Positions 53,062 to 62,757 of a DNA stretch of 64,000 nucleotides are shown piece after piece (position 1 is the first letter of the stretch; each line of letters starts with the position of its first letter). Below the pieces are notes generated by a model that saw nothing but the letters and a program-made list of their open reading frames with translations, did no database searches and was not told where the DNA came from. Origin of the DNA: Comamonas fluminis (lineage in GTDB: Bacteria > Pseudomonadota > Gammaproteobacteria > Burkholderiales > Burkholderiaceae_C); the NCBI RefSeq assembly GCF_019186805.1, contig NZ_CP066783.1:1231501-1295500 (forward strand), given 5' to 3'. The translations under genes and the position numbers were made by a program.

Positions 53062-54066
53062 ATGACTAACTTTCTGCGCCGAAGCCTGCTGGCCTGTGCC
53101 ATAGCTGCTGCCCTGCCGGCAGCGCTGTCTGTGAATGCGTATGCGGCTGACAAGGCTGATGCGGGCCACTGGCCTGCGCGCCCCATTCGCCTGGTGGTGT
53201 CTTACCCTGCAGGCGGCGTCAGCGATGTGGTGGCGCGTGCGCTGGGCGAGAAGCTGACGGCGGCGCTGGGCCAGTCGGTGGTGATTGACAACAAGGCGGG
53301 CGCGGGCGGCGCCATTGGCCTGGATCTGGTGGCCAAGTCCAACCCCGATGGCTATACGCTGGGCTTTTCGTCCATCAGCCCGCTGACGCTGAGCCCGCAT
53401 CTGGGCAAGCCGCTGTTTGACGCGCACAAGGACATCGTGCCCGTGGTCAGCGTCATGTATTCGCCCGTGCTGCTGCTGGGCACCACGCGCTCGACGGCTG
53501 CCAGCTTTCCCGATCTGATTGCGCAGGCCAAGGCCCACCCGGGCGATGTGCGCTGGGCTACGGCGGGTCTGGCTTCGCTGGGCCACATCATGCTGGAGCA
53601 GATTGCCGACCAGTCCAAGACCCAGATCACCCATGTGCCTTACAAAGGTGGCGGCCAGCAGCTCAACGACGGCCTCAGCGCACAGTTTGAAGTGCTGTCC
53701 ACCAATGCCGGCCCTGCCGTGATGCAGCACATCAAGGCCGGCAAGTTCAAGGCGCTGGCCGTGGGCGCGCCTTCGCGTCTGGATACTTTGCCCAATGTGC
53801 CTACGCTGGCAGAGCTGGGTTACAAGAACGCCAACACGACATCAGTCTTCGGCATCTTCGCCCCCGCCGGTGTGCCGGCCCCCGTGCTGGCGCGGCTGAA
53901 TGCCGAGGTGAACAAGGCGCTGGCGCTGCCTGAAATTCGTCAGCGACTGGAAGCCACTGACAATGTGCCCACAGGCGGCAAGGCGGCTGACTTTGCCAAA
54001 CAGATCGAGGCCGAATCCAGGGCCAATGCCAAGATCATCAAGGCAGCGCATATTCAGCTGAATTGA
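53062..54066 (+). CDS. Tripartite tricarboxylate transporter (Bug) binding protein
   Basis: Periplasmic receptor of 334 residues from the ATG at 53062 (TNFLRRSLLACAIAAALP, signal ending NAYAADKA). The Bug motifs are PIRLVVSYPAGGVSDVVARA, VIDNKAGAGGAIGLD, HVPYKGGGQQLNDGLSAQ and RLDTLPNVPTLAELGYK. A TTG at 53038 and a GTG at 53059 are alternative starts. It is the third Bug gene in the window without TctAB. It is divergent from the molybdopterin-like gene, with an imperfect dyad (ATTCCGGCGAA with TTCGCCGAAT, 52956-52989) between them. Confidence 0.9.
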   Translation: MTNFLRRSLLACAIAAALPAALSVNAYAADKADAGHWPARPIRLVVSYPAGGVSDVVARALGEKLTAALGQSVVIDNKAGAGGAIGLDLVAKSNPDGYTLGFSSISPLTLSPHLGKPLFDAHKDIVPVVSVMYSPVLLLGTTRSTAASFPDLIAQAKAHPGDVRWATAGLASLGHIMLEQIADQSKTQITHVPYKGGGQQLNDGLSAQFEVLSTNAGPAVMQHIKAGKFKALAVGAPSRLDTLPNVPTLAELGYKNANTTSVFGIFAPAGVPAPVLARLNAEVNKALALPEIRQRLEATDNVPTGGKAADFAKQIEAESRANAKIIKAAHIQLN

Positions 54067-54082
54067 CCGCCTTATTGATTAC

Positions 54083-54175
54083 GGTTTTGATAGCGTTTCA
54101 CGCTTGAAACACAAAGGGCTTGCAGTCGTATTGGCTGCAAGCCCTTTGTTTGTATGCGCTGTAAGCTATTGATTT
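54083..54175. repeat. Dispersed TTGATAGC-type repeat enclosing a terminator
   Basis: GGTTTTGATAGCGTTTCACG on the left and GCGCTGTAAGCTATTGATTT on the right are inverted half-elements. They flank the hairpin at 54111-54149, so terminator and repeat share one structure. Confidence 0.6.
54111..54149. terminator. Strong hairpin between the Bug receptor and the EAL-HDOD operon
   Basis: ACAAAGGGCTTGCAG pairs perfectly over 15 bases with CTGCAAGCCCTTTGT around a nine-base loop. It lies between convergent genes, with a short T-rich tail. Confidence 0.75.
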
Positions 54176-54180
54176 GAGAG

Positions 54181-55458
54181 TCAGACGGCTTCGCTGATGA
54201 GGTCATCGGCCCAGCTCAGGGCCTGCAGGTGGGCCCAGTTGACCTGGTGGTTGGACAGTTGCAGCGCATTGGCAGCGCGGGCAAATGCCGCGTCGTCACC
54301 GGACTCGCAGGCGCGGGTCAGCTCCAGGAAGGGGGCGAACACGCCGGTGTTGTGCACCAGTGCATCCACCACGGACTGCGGCAGGGCCACGGATTCCAGT
54401 GCCTTGGTCATGGGCTGGCCCAGCATCACATCCAGCAGCGAGAAAACGCCTACCACAAAGGCGTGGTCGCTTTCTTCGGGCGGCAGCAGCTCGGAGGACA
54501 GCAGCTCCATCAAACGGCCGCGCACCACAGCAGTCTGGCCCACGGCGGGCGGCGTGCCGCCAGCGCGCGAGGTGGTCAGCAGCAAGGCCGCCCAGCGGAA
54601 CAGCTTTTTGAGGCCCAGAATCATCACCGCGTGGCGGAACGAGGTGATCTCGCAGCTCAGGCCAAAGCCCGAGCTGTTGATGAAGCGCAGCAGGTTGAAG
54701 GATAGCGTGGGGTCCTTCTTGAGCAGCTCTTCAATCTCTTCCGTGCTGGCCTGCTGGCGCACCAGGTTGATGAGCTGAATCACCGTGGCATGCGTGGGGC
54801 GGATGGTGCGCGCCTGCACCACCTGGGGCTGGGCGAACCAAAAGCCCTGGAACAGCTTGACGCCCAGCGACTGCATGTGCTCGAACTGCTCGGCAGTTTC
54901 CACCTTCTCGGCCACGATCTGGGCGCGGGTGTAGTTCTGGGCAAACTTGACCAGCTTTTCTGCGTGCTCCAGGCCAAAGGTCTGCATGTCCAGCTTCACG
55001 AAGGACGCCATGGGCAGCCAGGCGGCGTAGTTGCGGCGCAGCAGGTTCTGGTCAAAAGCCAGACGAAAGCCGCGCTGGCGCAGTGCGTTGAAGGTGGGCA
55101 GGCAGGCGTCGATGTTCTGCTGCGTGGCATCGGCGGGCAGGGCGGGCACTTCCAGCACCACGCGGTCGGGGTGGATCAGCTCCAGGTGCGCGCCAGACAG
55201 GCTTTCATGCGTGCAGTTGATGAAGACGGTTTTCTTGCCAACCAGTGCTTCGGCACCGGCGTAGGACAGGGCGTTGAACAGCAGGGCCGCATCAGATGCG
55301 GCGGTGTGGGCTTTGCTGGCCACAGAACGGTCAAACAGTTCGTAGCCAAAGACATCGCGCTTATCGTCCACGATGGCCTGGCGCGCGATTCTGGCGATAT
55401 TGGCATCGTCAGTTTCGGCAGGGGCGGCAGCGTTGGGGGGGATGTCGGTGGTTTCCAT
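54181..55458 (-). CDS. Degenerate EAL plus HDOD domain signalling protein (second gene of the pair)
   Basis: Protein of 425 residues of the YuxH/HDOD type. The N-terminal EAL-like domain (about 20-220) keeps GYELFDRS, INCTHESL, VVLEVPAL, FVKLDMQTF and AEKVETAEQ. The usual Asp-Asp-Phe-Gly is FDQN, with only one Asp, so c-di-GMP hydrolysis is unlikely. The C-terminal HDOD domain (about 225-420) begins LLKKDPTLSFNLLRFINSSGFG. The neighbouring gene encodes a paralogue with roughly half of positions identical by eye. Probable role: sensing or scaffolding in signalling. Confidence 0.85.
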   Translation of the reverse strand: METTDIPPNAAAPAETDDANIARIARQAIVDDKRDVFGYELFDRSVASKAHTAASDAALLFNALSYAGAEALVGKKTVFINCTHESLSGAHLELIHPDRVVLEVPALPADATQQNIDACLPTFNALRQRGFRLAFDQNLLRRNYAAWLPMASFVKLDMQTFGLEHAEKLVKFAQNYTRAQIVAEKVETAEQFEHMQSLGVKLFQGFWFAQPQVVQARTIRPTHATVIQLINLVRQQASTEEIEELLKKDPTLSFNLLRFINSSGFGLSCEITSFRHAVMILGLKKLFRWAALLLTTSRAGGTPPAVGQTAVVRGRLMELLSSELLPPEESDHAFVVGVFSLLDVMLGQPMTKALESVALPQSVVDALVHNTGVFAPFLELTRACESGDDAAFARAANALQLSNHQVNWAHLQALSWADDLISEAV

Positions 55459-55489
55459 GGTGGGCAGGGCAGTAATAGGGCAAAGACCG

Positions 55490-56758
55490 TCAGGGCTGAA
55501 GGTCGGACAGGCAGTCCGTCCAGCTCATGGCCTGCAGGTGTGCGTGGTTGATCTGCTGGTGTGCCAGGTGCAGGCTTTGTGCGCTGCGGTCGAATTGGTC
55601 GTCGTCATGGCTTTCGCAGGCCCGGGCCAGCATCAGCAACTCGCCCAGAATGCCTTCATGGCGAAGCACGGCGGCGGATACGGCTTCCGAGACGGGAAGC
55701 AGCGCCAGTGCAGCAGGCAAGGGCATGCCCAGCATGCGGTCCAGCATCGAAAAAAGGCCGCAGATAAAAGCCAGGTCCGGGTCGGTCTCGGTCAGCGATT
55801 GTTTGGCCAGCAGCTCCATCAGGCGGCCGCGGATGACGGCAGTCTGGCCAACCGCAGGGGGCGGGCCGCCGTCGCGTGAAGCCGTCAGCAGCATGGCAGC
55901 CCAGCGAAACAGCTTGTTGAGGCCCAGCATCATGACGGCCTGGCGGAACGAGGTGATTTCGCGATGCGCCCCGAAGCTGGCGGAGTTGATGAGGCGCAGC
56001 AGGTTGAAAGCCAGTGCCGCATCTTTCTTGAGCACTTCTTCAATGGCATCGGTGCTGGCCTGCTGGCGCACCAGAGTCAGCAACTGAATGATGCTTTGCT
56101 GCGCGGGCGTGAGCAGACGGGTCTGCATGACAGTGGGGCGTGCAAACCAGAAGCCCTGAAACAGGGCAATGCCCAGGCGCTGGGCCAGTTCATGCTGCTG
56201 TGCGCTTTCGACTTTTTCGGCAATCAGCTCGGCCTGGGTGTGGCGAGTGGCGTAATTGACCAGCACGGTCAGCTGGCCGGGTGCCAGAACGGACAGGTCA
56301 ATCTTGATGTAGTCGGCCAGCGGCAGCCAGGCGGCATAGACCGACTCCAGCACCGTGTGATTGAAGGCCAGGTGAAAGCCCTGGTCCTTGAGGGCCTGCA
56401 GCGTGGGCAGGCGGGCCACGACTTCCTGCATGGCGGCGTGGCCCAGAGGCGGAATCTCCAGCACCACTTTGTCGGCGGGTAGCAGTTCAAGGTGTTCGCC
56501 TGTCAGCCCCTCATGGGTGCAGTTGACGAACATCAGCTTGGTGCCCACCAGATCTTCTTCGCCGGCGTGGGTCAGTGCGGCGAACACCAGCGTGGCATCG
56601 GATGCCATGGTGTGGCCATAGGGCGCACGGGAACGATTGAACAACTCGTAGCCAATGATCTGCTGCAGTCCGTTGACGATGGGCTGGCGTGCAATCATGC
56701 CTTTGGACAGGTGGTTCGACGGCGCGAAGGTCGTGTCCGGTTGAGAGAGTTCACTCAT
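55490..56758 (-). CDS. Degenerate EAL plus HDOD domain signalling protein (first gene of the pair)
   Basis: Protein of 422 residues with the same two-domain layout as its downstream neighbour. The EAL-like part has GYELFNRS, VNCTHEGL, VVLEIPPL, YIKIDLSVL and AEKVESAQQ. The metal-binding Asp-Asp site reads FNHT, so both acidic residues are lost. The HDOD part begins LKKDAALAFNLLRLINSASFG. Its start overlaps the stop of the ferritin-like gene by eight bases, so the three genes form one transcription unit. Confidence 0.85.
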   Translation of the reverse strand: MSELSQPDTTFAPSNHLSKGMIARQPIVNGLQQIIGYELFNRSRAPYGHTMASDATLVFAALTHAGEEDLVGTKLMFVNCTHEGLTGEHLELLPADKVVLEIPPLGHAAMQEVVARLPTLQALKDQGFHLAFNHTVLESVYAAWLPLADYIKIDLSVLAPGQLTVLVNYATRHTQAELIAEKVESAQQHELAQRLGIALFQGFWFARPTVMQTRLLTPAQQSIIQLLTLVRQQASTDAIEEVLKKDAALAFNLLRLINSASFGAHREITSFRQAVMMLGLNKLFRWAAMLLTASRDGGPPPAVGQTAVIRGRLMELLAKQSLTETDPDLAFICGLFSMLDRMLGMPLPAALALLPVSEAVSAAVLRHEGILGELLMLARACESHDDDQFDRSAQSLHLAHQQINHAHLQAMSWTDCLSDLQP

Positions 56759-57554
56759 GCAGCCAGGCGATTTCAGTGGCGGTAAAACCGGCGGCGCGGC
56801 GTGCTTTTTCGTTGAAGGGCGGGCGCAGGCGGGGGGCTTCGTAGCGGGCGGTCAGCTCCAGATACAGGGGCTCGGGGTCCAGCCCCTGCTTCTCGCACAG
56901 CCAGCGGTACCAGTGGTTACCAATGGCCACATGGCCCACTTCTTCGCGCAGGATGATGTCCAGAATGTCGCAGGCAGCCAGTGCATCGGGGGCGTGGGTG
57001 TTGCGCAGCTTGTTCTGAATTTGAGGTGTGGCGTCCAGGCCACGAGCTTCCAGCGTGCGGGGCACCAGAGCCATGCGGGCTGTGATGTCTCTCGCCGTTT
57101 TCTCGCACATGGTCCACAGACCCTGATGGGCCGGGTGGTCGCCATAGTCCTGACCGTGGTGCTGGCGCAGGTGGTCGCGCAGCAGGCGAAAGTGCTTGGC
57201 TTCCTCTGCCGCCACCTGCAGCCAGTCGTGGTAGTACTGCTCGGGCATGCCGTCAAAGCGCCAGATGGCATCGAGCGCCAGATTGATGGCGTTGAACTCG
57301 ATATGGGCAATGGCATGAATCAGCACAGCCCGGCCTTCGAGGGTGGCGGGCGAGCGGCGGGCCACGGCCGTGTGGTGGCGTAGCTCGGGCCGGGCCGGGC
57401 GGCCGGGCAGCTCGGACTCGGAAACAGGCAGGCTGGGCGCAGTTTCTGCTATTGAATACAGAGCTTTATTCGCATACAGATCGATGGCTGCAGCGGCTTT
57501 TTGCTCAGGATCGGAAAAGCACAAGACCTCAAGTGCGCGGTGACGTAACTCCAT
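56751..57554 (-). CDS. DUF455 ferritin-like protein
   Basis: Protein of 267 residues of the DUF455 family with a ferritin-like four-helix domain. Likely di-metal ligands are in [26 protein letters not shown] and [17 protein letters not shown]. The ATG at 57554 is preferred over one 54 bases upstream that would overlap the control region of the divergent gene. A substrate is not known; related proteins include tRNA-modifying MiaE-like enzymes. It leads an operon with two EAL-HDOD genes. Residues about 35-50 are coded by sequence resembling the dispersed repeat, weakly. Confidence 0.8.
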   Translation of the reverse strand: MELRHRALEVLCFSDPEQKAAAAIDLYANKALYSIAETAPSLPVSESELPGRPARPELRHHTAVARRSPATLEGRAVLIHAIAHIEFNAINLALDAIWRFDGMPEQYYHDWLQVAAEEAKHFRLLRDHLRQHHGQDYGDHPAHQGLWTMCEKTARDITARMALVPRTLEARGLDATPQIQNKLRNTHAPDALAACDILDIILREEVGHVAIGNHWYRWLCEKQGLDPEPLYLELTARYEAPRLRPPFNEKARRAAGFTATEIAWLHE

Positions 57555-57606
57555 CCCTACAATTCTAGGTTCTACCAAGAAGCAACCCAACCGGGAGACA
57601 AGACAC

Positions 57607-58131
57607 ATGGCAATTTACGAACTCGACGGAGTAGCACCGCAAATTGATGAGACTGCCTGGGTGGCTGACAGCGCCGAGGTCATGGGCCGCGTGACGCTGG
57701 AAAAAGACGCCAGTGTCTGGTTCGGCACCGTCATTCGCGGAGACACCGAAAACATCACGATTGGCGCGGGCTCCAATATTCAGGACGCCAGCGTGCTGCA
57801 CGCCGATTTCGGTAAACCGCTGGTGGTGGGTTGCAATGTGACGGTTGGTCACCAAGTAATGCTGCATGGCTGCACGATTGGCGATGGCTCGCTCATCGGC
57901 ATTGGTGCTGTGGTGCTCAATGGCGCAAAGATTGGCAAGAACTGCCTGGTGGGCGCTGGCTCGCTGGTGACCGAAGGCAAGGAGTTTCCCGATGGCTCCA
58001 TGATCCTGGGAAGCCCTGCCAAGGTGGTGCGCGAACTCTCGCCAGAGCAGATCCAGAATCTGCAGCAGAGTGCCAAAAACTATGTTGAAAATGCACGTCG
58101 CTTCAAGAGCGGCTTGCGCAAGCTGGGCTGA
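57607..58131 (+). CDS. Gamma carbonic anhydrase family protein
   Basis: Cytoplasmic hexapeptide-repeat protein of 174 residues (left-handed beta helix). Metal ligands of the family appear in SVLHADFG and [11 protein letters not shown] (His at about residues 65, 82 and 87). The conserved [19 protein letters not shown] is intact. The group includes YrdA/PaaY-type proteins whose activity varies, so carbonic anhydrase activity is possible but not certain. GGGAG precedes the ATG. Confidence 0.9.
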   Translation: MAIYELDGVAPQIDETAWVADSAEVMGRVTLEKDASVWFGTVIRGDTENITIGAGSNIQDASVLHADFGKPLVVGCNVTVGHQVMLHGCTIGDGSLIGIGAVVLNGAKIGKNCLVGAGSLVTEGKEFPDGSMILGSPAKVVRELSPEQIQNLQQSAKNYVENARRFKSGLRKLG

Positions 58132-58160
58132 TAGCCTGGCGCTTACCGGAACCTTTTAGC

Positions 58161-59168
58161 GTGTCTGAACTGCATAAATTCATTTTTGACGGCCTGCCTG
58201 TGCGTGGAGCCATTGTTCGCCTGACCGATGCCTGGCAGGAAATCCTGCAGCGCCGCGAAGGCAACCACGACACCGGAGCCTATCCCGAGGCGGTGCGTGC
58301 GCTGCTGGGCGAGATGACGGCCGCAGGCGTGCTCATGCAGTCCAACATCAAGTTCAACGGCGCGCTGGTGTTCCAGGTCATGGGCGATGGCCCCGTCAAG
58401 CTGGCCGTGGCTGAAGTGCAGTCTGACCTGAGCCTGCGCGCTACGGCTTCGCTGGTGGGCGACGCCAACCAGCCGCTGCAAAGGCAGCAGGCGCCACTGG
58501 CATCGCTGGTCAATGCGCGTGGTGCAGGCCGCTGCGCGGTCACGCTGGACCCCAAGGATCGCAAGCCCGGCCAGCAGCCCTATCAGGGCGTGGTGTCGCT
58601 CAACAGCGTCAACGGTGGCCGCTTCGAGAACCTGGCTGATGCACTGCAGTTCTACATGCTGCAGTCCGAGCAGCTGGATACGGTGATGGTGCTGGCCGCC
58701 AATGACCGCGTTGCTGCTGGCCTGATGGTGCAGCGCATGCCCGTGAAGGGCGAAGCCAATCTGGCAGCGGCAACCGAAAGCGGTGACGCTGAAAACGACG
58801 CCCAGGGCCTGAACGAGGAATACAACCGCATTGCCACGCTGGCGGCCAGCCTGACGCAGGACGAGCTGCTGACGCTGGATGTGGACACCATCCTGCGCCG
58901 CCTGTTCTGGGAAGAGAAGCTGCTGCGCTTTGCACCGCAGGCAGACGAGCAGGCCCCGCGCTTTGCCTGCACCTGCAGCCGCGAACGTGTGGCCACCATG
59001 CTGAACTCGCTGGGCGAGGAAGAAGTGAAATCCATCATTGCCGAACGCGGCAAGGTCGATGTGGGCTGCGACTTCTGCGGTCAGCAGTATCAGTTTGACG
59101 CCATTGACGCAGCGCGCCTGTTTACGGATGCGCAGATTCAGCCGCCAAGCTCCAGCTCGGTGCAGTAA
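58161..59168 (+). CDS. hslO: Hsp33 redox-regulated chaperone
   Basis: Cytoplasmic chaperone of 335 residues switched on by oxidative stress. The N-terminal domain starts MSELHKFIFDGLPVRGAIVRL (GTG start). The zinc-binding redox switch near the C-terminus is CTC (about residue 272) followed 31 residues later by CDFC, matching the family CxC...CxxC pattern. Residues about 200-212 are a charged, less conserved linker. It is 29 bases after the carbonic anhydrase-like gene on the same strand. Confidence 0.93.
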   Translation: MSELHKFIFDGLPVRGAIVRLTDAWQEILQRREGNHDTGAYPEAVRALLGEMTAAGVLMQSNIKFNGALVFQVMGDGPVKLAVAEVQSDLSLRATASLVGDANQPLQRQQAPLASLVNARGAGRCAVTLDPKDRKPGQQPYQGVVSLNSVNGGRFENLADALQFYMLQSEQLDTVMVLAANDRVAAGLMVQRMPVKGEANLAAATESGDAENDAQGLNEEYNRIATLAASLTQDELLTLDVDTILRRLFWEEKLLRFAPQADEQAPRFACTCSRERVATMLNSLGEEEVKSIIAERGKVDVGCDFCGQQYQFDAIDAARLFTDAQIQPPSSSSVQ

Positions 59169-59211
59169 CTTGTCTCAGTGCTGGCCCTCTGGGCTGGCAT
59201 GGAAGAGCGCT

Positions 59212-59763
59212 TCAAGGCGCATCTTTCAGGCGCTCAAACAGCGCCAGCTCACACTCAGGATCGCCGCATTGCTCACAGGCTTTGCGGCGTATTTTTTGGC
59301 TGCTATTCCACGGGTTCTGGCTTGAAATCCACTGCCAGTCTGCGTCAGGTGCTATGAATTGCAGAGAGGCTGCCAGTTGCTGCCACTGGGCCGAAGGTCT
59401 GCCGTAAAGCATCACATAGCTTTGCGAGAGCGCATCCAGATGCGCACGCCACTGCTGTATCTGCCGGGCAATGGCGGGGTCCGGGTCTGTATCGCGCCAA
59501 TCCTGGCCCAGTACATAGACGAGGGCATTGGCAGGCCAGTCCTCGCCCGCAGCGGGAGCGAGGCATTGCCAGGGCAGGGCCGCATCAGTCATGCCTGCAT
59601 CCTGCCTTGCCTGAAGCAGGCCATGGGCCATGCTGCGTGCCAGGGCATGCGGAGCACCCAGCAGCACAACGCTGGGCGCAGGAACAGCAAAGCCAGCGCG
59701 GGGCTGGCTTTGTCGTGGCTGGGCTGCGGAGTCAGCGCTTGGAAATCTGAATATAGATTTCAT
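59212..59763 (-). CDS. Hypothetical protein with Cys-rich C-terminus, overlapping ftsB
   Basis: Protein of 183 residues from the ATG at 59763, which overlaps the ftsB 3' end by 32 bases in another frame. The C-terminus has a Cys motif, KACEQCGDPECELALFERL, that may bind metal. The middle contains YVLGQDWRDTDPDPAIARQI. I do not recognise a family. Position after ftsB and the coding-like composition support it as real, but the overlap leaves some doubt. Confidence 0.55.
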   Translation of the reverse strand: MKSIFRFPSADSAAQPRQSQPRAGFAVPAPSVVLLGAPHALARSMAHGLLQARQDAGMTDAALPWQCLAPAAGEDWPANALVYVLGQDWRDTDPDPAIARQIQQWRAHLDALSQSYVMLYGRPSAQWQQLAASLQFIAPDADWQWISSQNPWNSSQKIRRKACEQCGDPECELALFERLKDAP

Positions 59764-60010
59764 TGGGTTTGACCATGCCCAGCTCGTAGCGGGCCTTTTC
59801 TTCCACGGTGGACAGACCATCCTTGAGGTCGTTGACCTCAGACTGCAGTCTGTCGTTTTCCGACTTTTCCAGGGCGTTGGCAGCGTACTGGTCCTTGATC
59901 TGGCCTTGCAGCTCGTGCACATAGGCCATGCTGCCATTGCCCAGCCAGAGTTGGGCATGGATGGCAGCCAGCAGGGCCAGCAAGACAACACAGACGACGC
60001 GATTCACCAT
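59732..60010 (-). CDS. ftsB: Cell division protein FtsB
   Basis: Small bitopic septum protein of 92 residues from the ATG at 60010 (MVNRVVCVVLLALLAAIHAQLWLG). One N-terminal membrane helix is followed by a coiled coil (about residues 30-75; YVHELQGQIKDQYAANALEK) and the ELGMVKPNEIYIQI C-terminus typical of FtsB, which pairs with FtsL and FtsQ. It lies downstream of eno, as in many betaproteobacteria. Confidence 0.9.
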   Translation of the reverse strand: MVNRVVCVVLLALLAAIHAQLWLGNGSMAYVHELQGQIKDQYAANALEKSENDRLQSEVNDLKDGLSTVEEKARYELGMVKPNEIYIQISKR

Positions 60011-60040
60011 AAAAAACTCAAAAAGCAGTGCGATCCCACA

Positions 60041-60127
60041 AAGGAGAGACACCGAGGAAGGGCCGCCCCGCGCCGACGGTGTCGTCCCCCTCTAAGGGGG
60101 AAGGCGCGAAGCGACTCAGGGGGTGCA
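60041..60127. repeat. GC-rich REP-like palindromic element between eno and ftsB
   Basis: It contains CCCCCTCTAAGGGGG and CGCGAAGCG-type stems and, read on the minus strand, aligns with the element at 8835-8908 through most of its length. Confidence 0.7.
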
Positions 60128-60131
60128 CTTT

Positions 60132-61689
<1,558 letters not shown>

Positions 61690-61732
61690 CAAAAAAGGCA
61701 TGACGTCACGAGGGTTCGTGTCAGTCATGCCT
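61690..61732 (-). terminator. Rho-independent terminator after the DUF1330 gene
   Basis: On the minus strand GGCATGAC pairs with GTCATGCC, with an extra inner stem (TGACACG with CGTGA), and the hairpin ends in six T residues. It separates the kdsA-DUF1330 run from eno. Confidence 0.88.
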
Positions 61733-61749
61733 GCTTGCATCATGTCTTT

Positions 61750-62037
61750 TCAGACGCCTTCTACGCAGATCATGCGCATGATGGCGGCGCCTTCCCGGGC
61801 CTTGCGCGCCTTGCGGTATTCGGGCGAGTCATGAAAGGACTTGGCCGCTTCAAAGCTGGGAAATTTCAGCACCACCACGCGCTCGGGCGCCCAGTCGCCT
61901 TCCAGCACGGCCACTTGCCCGCCGCGCACGCAGACTTCGGCGCCATGTACTTGCATGGCCTCAGTGCTCCATTGGCGGTACTCGGTGTACTGCTCGGGGT
62001 TGGTCACCTCGACGTAGGCAATGATGTAGCCGCTCAT
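61750..62037 (-). CDS. DUF1330 family protein
   Basis: Cytoplasmic protein of 95 residues, the usual length of the dimeric alpha-beta barrel DUF1330 family. It begins GYIIAYVEVTNPEQYTEYRQ and ends with the conserved FPSFEAAKSFHDSPEYRKAR pattern. It follows the methyltransferase by 17 bases. Function unknown. Confidence 0.9.
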   Translation of the reverse strand: MSGYIIAYVEVTNPEQYTEYRQWSTEAMQVHGAEVCVRGGQVAVLEGDWAPERVVVLKFPSFEAAKSFHDSPEYRKARKAREGAAIMRMICVEGV

Positions 62038-62054
62038 CTGTTGTTCCTTAAAGT

Positions 62055-62741
62055 CTAGATAGGGCGAAAAAAAACGTGGTGAGACTGATCTTCAGAAAGG
62101 TCTAAAGAAATAGTGTCGTGCAATGTAAGCTGACGAACTTGAGTAGTCTGGTGTTCGCTGTTTCGCTGTTGCATAAAGGGCTGAGCATTTACGTGATTCA
62201 CTAGATCTCGCATCGACGGGTCCTCATTCATTCCCAGATAGCCGCGCAGCAGATAAAAGTGCATGACATTGTTGCGGCAATGCGCCCAGAGGTCGTGCCA
62301 CTGCATGGATTGCGGCCGCCACAGTGAGTTGTGCCCTTCGTAGAAGTTTGGCGAGCTCATGGGCATGCATTCCGGTGTCACGATCAGAATGAATTTGCAG
62401 CGGTAGTTGAGGTACTCCAGCAGATCCTGCCCTTCGGATTTGCGAAAGTGCTCAATCACATCGCCCAGAATGACAAAGTCGAAGGTTTCCTCGGGGCGGT
62501 CCATCAGGCTCAGGGCGCTGATGGATCGAACCTCGTCATAGCCCAGAGCCAGGAGCTCATCTTTGCGCCCTGGCTCGTACTCCACAGCCGTCAGATGAGG
62601 CTGGGGGAGGTTCGCAGCGCGTATCAGGCGGCCATACTTTCCTTCGCCAGCACCGATGTCCAGAACCCGTTTGGGCTGGATCTGCGTCAGGAGATAAACG
62701 CACAGATCATCGAACGTTGTGAAGGAGTAGCCACTGTACAT
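62055..62741 (-). CDS. Class I SAM-dependent methyltransferase
   Basis: Protein of 228 residues with SAM-binding motif I VLDIGAGEGKYGRLIR, motif II LTAVEYEPGRKDELLALGY and post-motif FDFVILGDVIEHF. The C-terminal third (SSPNFYEGHNSLWRPQSMQW, then a hydrophilic tail) is unlike well-known small-molecule methyltransferases. It sits between kdsA and the DUF1330 gene, 16 bases from kdsA. The substrate is unknown. The codon use looks A/T-richer than that of its neighbours. Confidence 0.82.
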   Translation of the reverse strand: MYSGYSFTTFDDLCVYLLTQIQPKRVLDIGAGEGKYGRLIRAANLPQPHLTAVEYEPGRKDELLALGYDEVRSISALSLMDRPEETFDFVILGDVIEHFRKSEGQDLLEYLNYRCKFILIVTPECMPMSSPNFYEGHNSLWRPQSMQWHDLWAHCRNNVMHFYLLRGYLGMNEDPSMRDLVNHVNAQPFMQQRNSEHQTTQVRQLTLHDTISLDLSEDQSHHVFFRPI

Positions 62742-62757
62742 AGCCTGACTGGGTGGC

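Noticed and set aside
57449..57481. Sequence inside the DUF455 gene resembling the dispersed repeat
   Set aside because: The match is weak compared with the other copies, so it was not listed as a repeat.
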